From the NCBI GenBank assembly GCA_910578805.1, contig CAJTRS010000004.1, forward strand, positions 29,655 through 93,654: DNA of 64,000 bases. Reading direction: 5' to 3'. Under the pieces are notes generated by a model. It saw only the letters and a program-made list of their open reading frames with translations, was not told where the DNA came from and searched no databases. Within the stretch, counting starts at the first letter, position 1. The number at the start of each line of letters is the position of its first letter. This document shows, in pieces, positions 1 to 8,732 of the stretch. Source of the DNA: an uncultured Muribaculaceae bacterium. GTDB taxonomy: Bacteria > Bacteroidota > Bacteroidia > Bacteroidales > Muribaculaceae. Made by a program: the position numbers and the translations under genes.

Positions 1-579
1 ATAGCCACTCCGCTTTCGAGCCATCATAAATTCAACGAACACTCCACTCTGCAACCTGTCATATCCCGGATAGAAGCCGGGGAGAACATAGCTCTTATTA
101 GTGATGCCGGCACTCCGGGCATAAGCGACCCCGGGTTTCTGTTGTCGCGCGAATGCCGTCGCAATGGGATTGATGTGTGTACTCTCCCCGGTCCCACGGC
201 CTTTGTTCCAGCTTTGGTCAATTCCGGCTTGCCTTGTGACCGTTTCTGTTTCGAGGGATTTCTGCCCGTGAAGAAGGGGCGTATGACACGTCTTGCCGAG
301 ATAGCGCGCGAGCCGCGCACGACTGTGATCTATGAGTCGCCTGTGCGTCTGGTCAAGACTCTACAGCAACTGGCTGAGGTGTGTGGTGCCGAGAGGGAGG
401 CTTCCGTGTCACGTGAGATATCCAAGCTTCACGAATCCACGGTGAAAGATTCGCTTTCTGGCCTGATTGAACATTTTACAGCCTGTCCGCCCAAAGGTGA
501 GATAGTGATCATTCTTGCAGGTGATTCTGCCACATCAGTTAGGGCTGTTCATAAGAATAAATACCGTCAAGAGGAATAA
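1..579 (+). CDS. rsmI: 16S rRNA (cytidine(1402)-2'-O)-methyltransferase, 5' end missing
   Basis: RsmI uses SAM to 2'-O-methylate C1402 in the decoding centre of 16S rRNA. The reading frame is open from base 1 and gives 192 residues, so about the first 30 of a roughly 220-230 residue protein lie outside the window. Seen in the sequence: the SAM-pocket run SDAGTPGISDPG, then LPGPTAF and the FEGFLPVKKGR segment, all in the order expected for the tetrapyrrole-methylase fold of this family. The gene ends 52 bp before ftsY, which has its own promoter-like box, so the two need not be co-transcribed. Identification is firm; only the N-terminus is unknown. Confidence 0.93.
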   Translation: MATPLSSHHKFNEHSTLQPVISRIEAGENIALISDAGTPGISDPGFLLSRECRRNGIDVCTLPGPTAFVPALVNSGLPCDRFCFEGFLPVKKGRMTRLAEIAREPRTTVIYESPVRLVKTLQQLAEVCGAEREASVSREISKLHESTVKDSLSGLIEHFTACPPKGEIVIILAGDSATSVRAVHKNKYRQEE

Positions 580-595
580 TGCCAAAAAAAATCAG

Positions 596-603
596 TAAAT
601 TTG
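596..603 (+). promoter_or_regulatory. -7 box of ftsY-rimO-menF
   Basis: TAAATTTG matches the Bacteroidota -7 consensus TAnnTTTG exactly and sits 28 bp before the ftsY start. No good TTTG -33 element is visible at the expected distance. Transcription would start near 610. Confidence 0.55.
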
Positions 604-631
604 CAAGCTAAATATAAAAAAGATTTTACCG

Positions 632-1573
632 ATGGGCATATTCAAATTCTTTTCAAAAGAAAAAAAAGCCACTTTAGATAAAGGTCTCGAACGTACGAAG
701 ACAGGCGTCTTTGAGAAAATCGCACGCGCTTTGGCCGGGAAGAAGACCATTGACGATGATTTTTTGGATAATCTCGAAGAGATATTCATTACGTCAGATG
801 TCGGGGTCGATACGACCCTTAAGATCATAGAACGGCTTCAGAATCGTGCCGCACGCGATAAATATGTCAATACTTCGGAGTTAAACCGTTGGCTCTGTGA
901 GGAGATAACCGATCTTTTGGCTGAAAACAACAGCGAGGCTGAAATAGAGGACTTCACCGTGCCGTCAGACCATAAGCCACATGTGATAATGGTTGTGGGT
1001 GTAAACGGTGTCGGAAAAACCACCACCATAGGCAAACTTGCGGCTCAGTTTAAAAAAGCCGGCAATAAAGTGATGCTCGGAGCTGCCGATACATTCCGTG
1101 CTGCCGCTGTGGAACAACTTGACATATGGGGTGAGCGTGCGGGAGTGCCGGTGATCAAGCAGCAGCTTGGCTCTGATCCGGCATCGGTGGCATATGACAC
1201 ATTGCAGAGTGCCAAGGCCAATGATGTCGATGTGGTGATTATCGATACGGCTGGCCGTCTTCATAACAAGAAAGGCCTGATGGACGAACTGTCGAAGATA
1301 AAGAAGGTGATGCAGAAGATAGTGCCCGATGCACCTCATGACGGCAGCACCGGACAGAATGCTTTTGAGCAAGCCCGTCAGTTCGTGGCCGCAACACAGG
1401 TCAATGAACTTGCCATAACCAAACTCGACGGTACGGCAAAAGGCGGTGTTGTAATAGGTATAAGCGATCAGTTCAAGATTCCGGTAAAATATATAGGATT
1501 GGGAGAAGGAATCGATGATCTCCAGGTGTTCCATAAGAAAGAATTTGTAGAATCCCTTTTTGGAAATAGATAA
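632..1573 (+). CDS. ftsY: Signal recognition particle receptor FtsY
   Basis: FtsY is the membrane-associated GTPase that docks SRP-bound ribosomes at the Sec translocon. The 313-residue protein has a short, charged N-terminal segment in place of the long acidic A-domain of enterobacteria, followed by the NG domain. Visible GTPase motifs are GVNGVGKT (residues 123-130), DTFRAAAVEQL (153-163), DTAGRL (205-210) and TKLDGTAKGG (near 263-272). The family-specific DTFRAA and closing GVGE-like GLGEGIDDL segments separate it from Ffh, which would also carry a methionine-rich M domain. The stop codon shares one base with the rimO start (TAATG), indicating translational coupling. Confidence 0.97.
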   Translation: MGIFKFFSKEKKATLDKGLERTKTGVFEKIARALAGKKTIDDDFLDNLEEIFITSDVGVDTTLKIIERLQNRAARDKYVNTSELNRWLCEEITDLLAENNSEAEIEDFTVPSDHKPHVIMVVGVNGVGKTTTIGKLAAQFKKAGNKVMLGAADTFRAAAVEQLDIWGERAGVPVIKQQLGSDPASVAYDTLQSAKANDVDVVIIDTAGRLHNKKGLMDELSKIKKVMQKIVPDAPHDGSTGQNAFEQARQFVAATQVNELAITKLDGTAKGGVVIGISDQFKIPVKYIGLGEGIDDLQVFHKKEFVESLFGNR

Positions 1574-2874
1574 TGACCCGTAAGAAAGTCAATGTCATAT
1601 CGCTCGGTTGTTCTAAAAATCTTGTGGATTCCGAGCGACTGATGAAAATGCTTCTTGACGGCGGTATGGAGGTGGTGCATGAAGCATCGTCGGTGTCGTC
1701 CGGTGATATAGTCGTTATAAATACATGTGGATTTATAGGCGATGCCAAAGAGGAGTCGGTGAATACTATATTACAGTGGGTCGATGCCAAGGAGCACGGA
1801 CTGATAGGTGCGGTGTATGTCATGGGGTGCCTTTCGGAGCGTTATTCCGAAGAACTTCCGGCTGAGATTACCGATGTTGACGGTTGGTATGGCAAGACCG
1901 ACTGGACCGGTTTGGTGACACATCTTGTTTCGAAATATCCGGCTACGGCTTCTTACGACAGGGTGATTACCACACCTCGCCATCATGCTTATCTTAAGAT
2001 AGCGGAAGGTTGTAACCGTTTCTGTTCATTTTGTGCTATTCCGCTGATTACAGGCCGTTATAAATCTCGTCCTATAGAGGAAATTGTGGAAGAGGTGAAT
2101 TTGCTTGTGAGCCGTGGTGTAAAAGAATTCAATGTCATAGCTCAGGACCTTACAAATTACGGCGTTGATATTTATGGACGGCATCGTATAGCCGATCTTG
2201 TCGATGCTGTGGCTAAAGTGCCCGGTGTGGAATGGATCAGGCTTCACTATGCTTATCCTGCCGGTTTTCCCGAGGATTTGCTTGATGTCATGGCCCGCAA
2301 TGCCAATGTGTGTAAGTATCTTGACATCGCTTTGCAGCATGTATCGGATAAGGTGCTGGATAATATGCGCCGTCATATCACCGGCGACGAGACCCGAAAA
2401 TTGCTTCGGTTGATCAGGGAAAAAGTGCCGGGAATACACATACGCACAACTCTCATGGTGGGATTTCCCGGTGAGGGCGAAGATGAGTTTGCACAGTTGC
2501 TTGATTTTGTCAAGGAGCAGCGGTTTGAGCGCATGGGCGCCTTTGCATATTGTGAGGAGGAGGATACCTATGGGGCAAATAAATTTGCCGACGACATTCC
2601 CGAGGAAGTGAAGCAGGCACGTCTTGACCGTCTGATGAAACTGCAGGAAGATATATCTCTGTCACATCAGGAATCCAAGATCGGTTCGGTAATGAAAATT
2701 ATCATCGACAGAGAGGATTCGGACTGGTATATAGGACGTACTGAATTTGATTCGCCCGAAGTGGACCCCGAAGTGCTTGTAAAGAAAACTTGCAAGTTGA
2801 AACGAGGTGATTTCTATAATGTAAAGATATTGGAGGCATACCCTTATGAGCTGGTTGCCGAGCCGGTTGATTGA
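1573..2874 (+). CDS. rimO: Ribosomal protein uS12 (Asp) methylthiotransferase RimO
   Basis: RimO is a radical-SAM methylthiotransferase that adds a methylthio group to the conserved aspartate of ribosomal protein S12. The 433 residues show the N-terminal UPF0004 domain with its three cluster cysteines (SLGCSKN at Cys13, NTCGF near 52, MGCLSER near 86), the radical-SAM CxxxCxxC motif at Cys147, Cys151 and Cys154, and a C-terminal TRAM-like domain (about 370-433). The opening ISLGCSKNLVDSE is typical of RimO rather than MiaB. It overlaps ftsY by one base and is followed directly by menF. Confidence 0.96.
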   Translation: MTRKKVNVISLGCSKNLVDSERLMKMLLDGGMEVVHEASSVSSGDIVVINTCGFIGDAKEESVNTILQWVDAKEHGLIGAVYVMGCLSERYSEELPAEITDVDGWYGKTDWTGLVTHLVSKYPATASYDRVITTPRHHAYLKIAEGCNRFCSFCAIPLITGRYKSRPIEEIVEEVNLLVSRGVKEFNVIAQDLTNYGVDIYGRHRIADLVDAVAKVPGVEWIRLHYAYPAGFPEDLLDVMARNANVCKYLDIALQHVSDKVLDNMRRHITGDETRKLLRLIREKVPGIHIRTTLMVGFPGEGEDEFAQLLDFVKEQRFERMGAFAYCEEEDTYGANKFADDIPEEVKQARLDRLMKLQEDISLSHQESKIGSVMKIIIDREDSDWYIGRTEFDSPEVDPEVLVKKTCKLKRGDFYNVKILEAYPYELVAEPVD

Positions 2875-2879
2875 CAGAG

Positions 2880-3956
2880 ATGAAATTTTCTGAAATTTAT
2901 TCCGTGATAGAAGAGTGTGTCAGACATAAAGTGGCTTTTGCCGCTTATGCGCTCCCACATTCCGATGATTATTGTTTTTTTGAGGATACATCTCCTCAGG
3001 CCGGTACGAAGGCAGACTTGAATTCTTTTTCAGGATTTGCCGCCGGATTTTTCGGTAAAGATCAGCCACTTTATTCTGTCGGAAATTTTCGGGAAGAAGG
3101 GACTGAACTTTGCTTTGAAAAATATAACAGCAAGGAGACTGCCAATACAGTGTCGCCTACTACCGACCATGACCTGTATGTGGCAAAATTATGCAGTCTG
3201 ATAGCCGGATTCGGTTCTTTGGAGGAAAAGGCCGTGGTGTCGCGGGTGCTTAATGTCGAATCACGTAAATCGCCTGTCTGTGTGGCTTGGGATTACTTTC
3301 GCGATCAAAAATCATGCTTCCGTCATATATATTATATGCCTGTTACCGGACTTTGGTTTGGTGCGACGCCCGAGTTGCTGATAGAATACCGCAAGTCGGC
3401 AGGAGAATTCCGCACGATGTCACTCGCCGGCACTCGGCTGTGTGGTGGGCAGTCTCCATGGGACGATAAAAACATTCATGAACATAATCTTGTCACCCGT
3501 CATATAGTCGATGTGTTCGGCGATATGGGTTTGGACCCCGTGGTGGGCGAAGCAACCGCTGTAAAGTTCGGCCGGGTGGAACATCTTTGTCATGAGATAA
3601 CCGGACGCGGAGTTGCGGATATGAATGATCTGTACAGTCGTCTTAATCCTACCCCGGCAGTATGCGGATATCCTCATGAATTGGCGTTGGAGCGTATAGC
3701 TCAGGCAGAGACACATGAACGCCGTTGTTATGGCGGCGCTATTGCAGTGGCATCGGACGATGTTATAAAATTGTTTGTGAATCTCAGATGCGCTTCCGTG
3801 TCGGAATTGCCTGATGGTTCATACAGCTATGGACTTTATGCCGGCGGCGGTATAAATGCCATGTCTGATCCTGAAGATGAATGGCGGGAAGCCGGATTGA
3901 AAATGCAGCCGCTTTATGAAGCCGTCACAGGCTCACGCATGACGGTCGATGTTTAA
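2880..3956 (+). CDS. menF: Isochorismate synthase (chorismate-binding enzyme)
   Basis: It converts chorismate to isochorismate, the first committed step of menaquinone synthesis. The C-terminal chorismate-binding fold is recognised from GATPELLIE, SLAGTR, the EHN-LVTRHIV helix, NPTPAVCGYP and the closing LFVNLRCA and YAGGGI segments. At 358 residues it is a short, MenF-sized member. Assignment to MenF rather than a salicylate or anthranilate enzyme rests on the family look and on menD-B-C-E 7.3 kb downstream. ATG at 2880 is preferred, 5 bp after the rimO stop; an in-frame TTG at 2871 overlaps rimO. It is separated from the other men genes by the SGNH/MBOAT and nrd genes. Confidence 0.88.
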   Translation: MKFSEIYSVIEECVRHKVAFAAYALPHSDDYCFFEDTSPQAGTKADLNSFSGFAAGFFGKDQPLYSVGNFREEGTELCFEKYNSKETANTVSPTTDHDLYVAKLCSLIAGFGSLEEKAVVSRVLNVESRKSPVCVAWDYFRDQKSCFRHIYYMPVTGLWFGATPELLIEYRKSAGEFRTMSLAGTRLCGGQSPWDDKNIHEHNLVTRHIVDVFGDMGLDPVVGEATAVKFGRVEHLCHEITGRGVADMNDLYSRLNPTPAVCGYPHELALERIAQAETHERRCYGGAIAVASDDVIKLFVNLRCASVSELPDGSYSYGLYAGGGINAMSDPEDEWREAGLKMQPLYEAVTGSRMTVDV

Positions 3957-3991
3957 ACATAAGTTTTTTAATTGTAGGAAATATTTAGCAG

Positions 3992-5389
3992 ATGTCAGAT
4001 AAGTCGCATAAACACAGTGGTTGGAGGTTGGTAGCCATAATATTTATAGTAATAGGTATTCTGGTGGGAGTGTCATATCTTCCGCTCGATAGATGGACCG
4101 GTGGCAAGATTAAAGATATAAATCTGTTTGGCGATATCCTTCGCGGCGGCGGTACGGCTAATGACTCAATCGGCAGCCGGCTTGACAGCGAAGGTATAGA
4201 TGCAGAACTTATAGAGGCGATGGCGTCGGCTGATAAAAGAGCCGTTGACACTACCGGCATGGCTTACGACAACACTCCGCTAATAGCCGTCCAACCGTCG
4301 AAAGAGGACGGGAAAGTGATAATAGAAGACTATACAGAGTCTGGCGATGGGTTGTTGTCATTGCGCCGTGCGCTTGATAAAGGTGGCTTGTCACGTATAG
4401 CTGTGATAGGCGACAGCTACATCGAAGGAGATATATTCACACAGAATCTTCGCGAAAAACTGCAAAGTGACTATGGCGGCGCGGGTGTGGGATATATGAA
4501 CATGCACTCGGAGTTTCCGGGCTTCCGCAAGAGCGTGAAGCAGGGGGGCAACGGGTGGAAAGAGTTTAGTGCCAATAAGAAATGTAACGGTGATTATATT
4601 GGCCTGTCGCAGCATTATTTCATGCCTTCCGGCACCGCAGTGTCGTCGTACAAAGGTTCTAAATCCCTGCAACATGTGGATAAGTGGTCGAAATCGAGTT
4701 TTTTGTTTATCTCACCTTCTGATGCCGTGGTCAGGACACGCACATCGGGCGACTGGGTAGAGCATCGTGTGTCAGGATCACCTCAGGTTCAGGCAATAGG
4801 TGTTGATGAGGTTACGGATAATTTCGAGGTGTCGTCATCGTCGGGATCATTGGTGGGATTAGGCGTATGGCTTACCGATTCGACCGGTGTGAGTGTAGAT
4901 TGTATGTCTTCGCGAGGTTTTTCCGGTCTGACATTGACAAAGGTCAATGAGGCTTTGAGCCGCGATATGTCACACTATGTCAATTATGATCTTATAATAT
5001 TGGAGTTCGGTATCAATGCCATGAGTCCCAATCAGAAGAATTTTAGTGTATATAGTTCCAAAATGGTCGATGTGGTCAATCATGTGCGCAAATGCTATCC
5101 CAATGCCGACATTTTGCTTATGGGTATCGGTGACAGGGGTGAGAAGCGTGGAGGCGAGGTGCATTCTATCAGCTCGGCACCATATATGATAGAAGCCCAG
5201 CGAGAGGCGGCCCGAAAGGCCAAGTGTCTGTTCTGGGACACCCGAGAGGCCATGGGTGGTGATGACGCTATAGTGGAATGGACGCGCGGCGGTTACACCA
5301 ACAAGGATTATATACATCTGTCACATAAGGGCGGAGAGAGATTGGCAGCGTTACTTTACGATGCCATAAAACATAATCTGGATAAATGA
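3992..5389 (+). CDS. Membrane-anchored SGNH/GDSL-hydrolase-like protein 1
   Basis: A 465-residue protein with a single N-terminal membrane segment (about residues 12-28, isoleucine/valine-rich) and a long extracytoplasmic part. The SGNH blocks are present: GDSYIEGD with the presumed nucleophile Ser142, EFGIN (block III), and a C-terminal DYIH with Asp439 and His442. SGNH enzymes are serine esterases or acyltransferases. Next to an MBOAT protein, such proteins (AlgJ, AlgX, PatB type) move acetyl groups onto polysaccharides. The gene overlaps the second SGNH gene by 4 bp (ATGA). Substrate unknown; a plain esterase is the alternative. Confidence 0.75.
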   Translation: MSDKSHKHSGWRLVAIIFIVIGILVGVSYLPLDRWTGGKIKDINLFGDILRGGGTANDSIGSRLDSEGIDAELIEAMASADKRAVDTTGMAYDNTPLIAVQPSKEDGKVIIEDYTESGDGLLSLRRALDKGGLSRIAVIGDSYIEGDIFTQNLREKLQSDYGGAGVGYMNMHSEFPGFRKSVKQGGNGWKEFSANKKCNGDYIGLSQHYFMPSGTAVSSYKGSKSLQHVDKWSKSSFLFISPSDAVVRTRTSGDWVEHRVSGSPQVQAIGVDEVTDNFEVSSSSGSLVGLGVWLTDSTGVSVDCMSSRGFSGLTLTKVNEALSRDMSHYVNYDLIILEFGINAMSPNQKNFSVYSSKMVDVVNHVRKCYPNADILLMGIGDRGEKRGGEVHSISSAPYMIEAQREAARKAKCLFWDTREAMGGDDAIVEWTRGGYTNKDYIHLSHKGGERLAALLYDAIKHNLDK

Positions 5390-6705
5390 AAAAATATACA
5401 TACATATTAAGCCTTTTAACGGCATTCATGTGTACGGTGACGGTCGCATCGCAGACAAACGCCGACGGTTTCGACTATGAGAATGAGCGCTCTTTGCGGG
5501 AAAATCCTGTAATAGAGGGCACTGATGACGAGATCGACATAATGGTACCGTCATATATCAATTCAGATGCCAACAGGATTATAATGAACAATGCCGACTG
5601 GAGCGGTATCCGGCAGAGATTGCGCGATGCTGACCGTACGCCGTTTTCCATAGTGCACATTGGTGACAGTCACATACAGGCTGATATCGCTACAGGACAG
5701 ACACGCGAGTTCCTGCAATATGATCTGGGTAATGCCGGCCGCGGTCTTGTCATACCGTTTAAGATGAGTGGTACCAATGAACCTTGCGATTATTCGATAA
5801 CGAGCCGTAAGCCCTGGAGTTCGGTGAAACTGATGGGACAGAATTGGAAGCGAACGATGGGTTTTACTGGTGCATCTGTTTCGCCCGGAACCGCTATGTC
5901 GGAAATCACGGTCTCCACCGACGACAAAGATGACTATAATCCCTTTTCAGCTCTTACAATCTTTCATAAGGGACAGTTTTTTGTGACCGGTGTGACTGAT
6001 GCCCGTGGAACGTTGTTGCCGTTTACAGCTACTCCGTCGGAGGACTATACCCACATAGAGCTGGTCAATGATGTGACCTCCGTAAATGTCTTGTTTGAAT
6101 CTGCTGGCGATCTCACTCTGTTCGGTGTGAATCTCTCCGGTAACCGTCCTGGAGTGTTTTATCACACCATAGGGAATAACGGCGCCACTTATGAGACGTA
6201 TAATCGCATAGGCAATGTGGGAGAGGGCATTATGCCGCTGAATCCGTCACTCGTCATAATATCGCTTGGAGCCAATGAGGCTTTCGGACGCTTTAACGAA
6301 TTCTTGTTCGAGAAAAGTATGGACAAGCTTGTGACAAATATCCGCAAGGCTAATCCCGGAGCGGAGATTCTGCTTGTCACACCTGCTGAATGCCAGCGTA
6401 TAAAATACACTACGGTTTCCTCCCGACGTAAAAAGGGCAGAAAGCGTAGAGCGACACGCCGTGCCGGAAGTTATGCTGTCAATGCCAATATTTTGCCAAT
6501 CCGTAATGCCATTTTGAATTATGGCAAGGAGCATGATATAGCCGTATATGATTGGTATGATGTGGCCGGTGGTGCCGGCTCGTCGTCGAAGTGGACAAGC
6601 GACGGATTGCTCGGCAAGGATAGGGTACATCTGACATACAAAGGCTATCACCTGCAGGGTTATCTGATTTATCAGGTTATTAAGGACACATTGTATAATA
6701 ACTGA
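5386..6705 (+). CDS. Exported SGNH/GDSL-hydrolase-like protein 2
   Basis: A 439-residue protein with a cleavable-looking signal peptide (about residues 1-22). It is a divergent relative of the preceding gene product, not a copy. The SGNH signature is complete: GDSHIQAD with Ser95, SLGANEAFG (block III Asn), and DRVH with Asp412 and His415. A basic stretch, RRKKGRKRRATRR, lies near residues 346-358 and is unusual for a periplasmic enzyme; it may bind an anionic polymer. The gene is translationally coupled to the gene before it and lies 8 bp before the MBOAT gene. Inferred role: periplasmic O-acyl transfer or removal together with both neighbours. Confidence 0.75.
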   Translation: MKKYTYILSLLTAFMCTVTVASQTNADGFDYENERSLRENPVIEGTDDEIDIMVPSYINSDANRIIMNNADWSGIRQRLRDADRTPFSIVHIGDSHIQADIATGQTREFLQYDLGNAGRGLVIPFKMSGTNEPCDYSITSRKPWSSVKLMGQNWKRTMGFTGASVSPGTAMSEITVSTDDKDDYNPFSALTIFHKGQFFVTGVTDARGTLLPFTATPSEDYTHIELVNDVTSVNVLFESAGDLTLFGVNLSGNRPGVFYHTIGNNGATYETYNRIGNVGEGIMPLNPSLVIISLGANEAFGRFNEFLFEKSMDKLVTNIRKANPGAEILLVTPAECQRIKYTTVSSRRKKGRKRRATRRAGSYAVNANILPIRNAILNYGKEHDIAVYDWYDVAGGAGSSSKWTSDGLLGKDRVHLTYKGYHLQGYLIYQVIKDTLYNN

Positions 6706-6713
6706 ATCAATAT

Positions 6714-8204
6714 ATGGTACCGGCGATCATAGACATAGACAGACTGCTGGATTTGTTGAAATTTGACCAGTATAATCCGTTGCTGTTCAACACCGGGCTG
6801 TTCCTGTGTTTGTTTGCCGGATTTGTACTCATATATCAGTTGCTGCGCCGATTCCGCAATCTGAAACTGATATTTGTAATACTTTTTTCTCTTTATTTCT
6901 ATTACAAATCTTCGGCTGAATACTGTTTCATACTGCTCGGTGTGTGCGTTAGCGACTATCTGCTCGGCATATTGCTCGGGCGGTGTCATCACCGCTGGCA
7001 GCGAAGAGGGGTGGTCTGGATCAATGTGCTTGTCAACATAGGCATGTTGGCCTATTTCAAGTATTTCAATCTGCTTTATGAGACTGTGGCCAATTTCAGT
7101 GCCATAGAGTTTGATCCGCTTGACATAGTGTTGCCGGCCGGCATATCGTTTTTTACATTCCGTTCCATAAGTTACATCGTTGACATATATCGCGGTCATA
7201 TAGCTCCGTGCAAGGATTTTTTGGCCTATACTTTTTATCTCACGTTTTTTCCTCCGCTCCTTGCCGGACCGGTTGTCAGGGCCAAGGATATGTTGCCTCA
7301 GGTTCAGGCCGATCCGGTGGTGAGCCGTGCTATGGTAAGCGAAGGCCTGTTTCTGATTATGTGCGGACTGGTCAAGAAAGTGGTGGTAGCCGATTTTATA
7401 AGTGAGAACTTTGTGGACCGTATTTTCGAGAATCCCTCGCTCTACAGCGGGTTCGAGAATATGATGGGCATGTATGGCTTCTTTATTCAGCTTTACTGCG
7501 ATTTTTCAGGCTATAGCGATATGGCCATAGGACTTGCACTGCTCCTCGGTTACAGATTGCTTGACAACTTCCGATCTCCGTTTAAGTCGCAGAATCCCAC
7601 CGAATTCTGGCACAGATGGCACATATCGCTTTCATCGTGGCTCAAGGATTATGTGTATATACCCATGGGGGGTAACCGATGTCCGCGTTGGCGCAAGAAT
7701 CTCAATCTGATGACTACAATGCTTGTAGGCGGATTGTGGCATGGAGCATCATGGATGTTTCTTGTATGGGGCGGACTTCAGGGATTGTTTCTTGTAGGAC
7801 ACAAAGGCATAAAAAGTGCCGTGTCCGGACGTGACAATTCCGCTCAGAAAAGTCGGTGGCGCGTGGCGCTTAATATCTTTATCACATTCAACCTCATTGC
7901 CGTCAGCATGGTCTTTTTCCGGGCTTCCTCGATGGAAGCCGTAGGCGATATGTGGCAGCAGGTTACCGGTAACTTTCATCTGTCAGTGGCACCGCAATTT
8001 TTCGAAGGATACCTGATGGTGGTTCTCGCCATGGCCGGAGCTTACTTAATGCACTTCGCCCCATCGTCATGGACGTCACGCCTTAAAAACGCATATGGTG
8101 CTTCCCCTCTTTTTATACAAGCTGTAATTCTGACCATCATAATCTTTATCATAATCCAGACCCGCCAGAGCGACATCATGCCCTTCATCTACTTCCAGTA
8201 CTAA
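6714..8204 (+). CDS. MBOAT-family membrane O-acyltransferase (AlgI-like)
   Basis: A 496-residue polytopic inner-membrane protein of the MBOAT family, whose AlgI/PatA/DltB members pass acyl groups across the membrane to a periplasmic acceptor. Visible hallmarks are FWHRWHISLSSWLKDY (His300, His303), the YIPMGGNR loop, and GGLWHGASW with the invariant His343. The N-terminus is strongly hydrophobic and contains several membrane helices. It closes the SGNH-SGNH-MBOAT set. AlgI-like is preferred over DltB because no dltA or dltC is nearby and because of the paired SGNH proteins. The acceptor (capsule, O-antigen or peptidoglycan) cannot be told from the sequence. Confidence 0.9.
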   Translation: MVPAIIDIDRLLDLLKFDQYNPLLFNTGLFLCLFAGFVLIYQLLRRFRNLKLIFVILFSLYFYYKSSAEYCFILLGVCVSDYLLGILLGRCHHRWQRRGVVWINVLVNIGMLAYFKYFNLLYETVANFSAIEFDPLDIVLPAGISFFTFRSISYIVDIYRGHIAPCKDFLAYTFYLTFFPPLLAGPVVRAKDMLPQVQADPVVSRAMVSEGLFLIMCGLVKKVVVADFISENFVDRIFENPSLYSGFENMMGMYGFFIQLYCDFSGYSDMAIGLALLLGYRLLDNFRSPFKSQNPTEFWHRWHISLSSWLKDYVYIPMGGNRCPRWRKNLNLMTTMLVGGLWHGASWMFLVWGGLQGLFLVGHKGIKSAVSGRDNSAQKSRWRVALNIFITFNLIAVSMVFFRASSMEAVGDMWQQVTGNFHLSVAPQFFEGYLMVVLAMAGAYLMHFAPSSWTSRLKNAYGASPLFIQAVILTIIIFIIIQTRQSDIMPFIYFQY

Positions 8205-8233
8205 TGTTGTGTTAGGGGAAATTGGCAGGATAA

Positions 8234-8716
8234 TCAAAAAGAAGGTGTCCAGAGATGTGGAGTGACGGGGGTGGAGTCGGGTATGCTTATGAGGCGTTGG
8301 TTGGAGGAACCACGGAACAGGAGGGTGGTGTCGCGCAGTGAATCGATATACGGGCCATCGACGAGTACTTCCATGAAGGGGAGCAGTGCGCTCATTTTAG
8401 GGTCGGCGGCGACTTCGTCGTAGGTATATCCTGTATAGCACCATATGGTTTTTCCGAGTTGTCTTATTTCCTTGGCAAGTTGTATAAGTTCTTCGATCTG
8501 CATCATTGGATCACCACCCGAGAATGTCACGTTGAGGTCATTGGCTTCCACCCGGTGCAGTATCTCTTCGATGCTCATTTCTTCGCCGGCGTTTATGTCC
8601 CATGTGTGGCGGTTGTGGCAACCCGGGCAATGATGTGTGCACCCGGCAAAATAAATAGAGGTCCGGAACCCCGGACCATCTACTGTGGTACCATCTATAA
8701 TTTTGATTACGCGCAT
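8234..8716 (-). CDS. nrdG: Anaerobic ribonucleotide reductase activating protein
   Basis: NrdG is the radical-SAM activase that installs the glycyl radical on NrdD. The 160-residue length is normal. The cluster motif CTHHCPGC gives Cys26, Cys30 and Cys33 (CxxxCxxC), followed by TFSGGDPM, the usual glycine-rich SAM loop. It lies 16 bp downstream of nrdD on the same strand, so the two form an operon. Its 3' end faces the MBOAT gene with a 29 bp gap and no clear hairpin. Confidence 0.95.
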   Translation of the reverse strand: MRVIKIIDGTTVDGPGFRTSIYFAGCTHHCPGCHNRHTWDINAGEEMSIEEILHRVEANDLNVTFSGGDPMMQIEELIQLAKEIRQLGKTIWCYTGYTYDEVAADPKMSALLPFMEVLVDGPYIDSLRDTTLLFRGSSNQRLISIPDSTPVTPHLWTPSF

Positions 8717-8732
8717 AGCGGTATGAGTAAGT

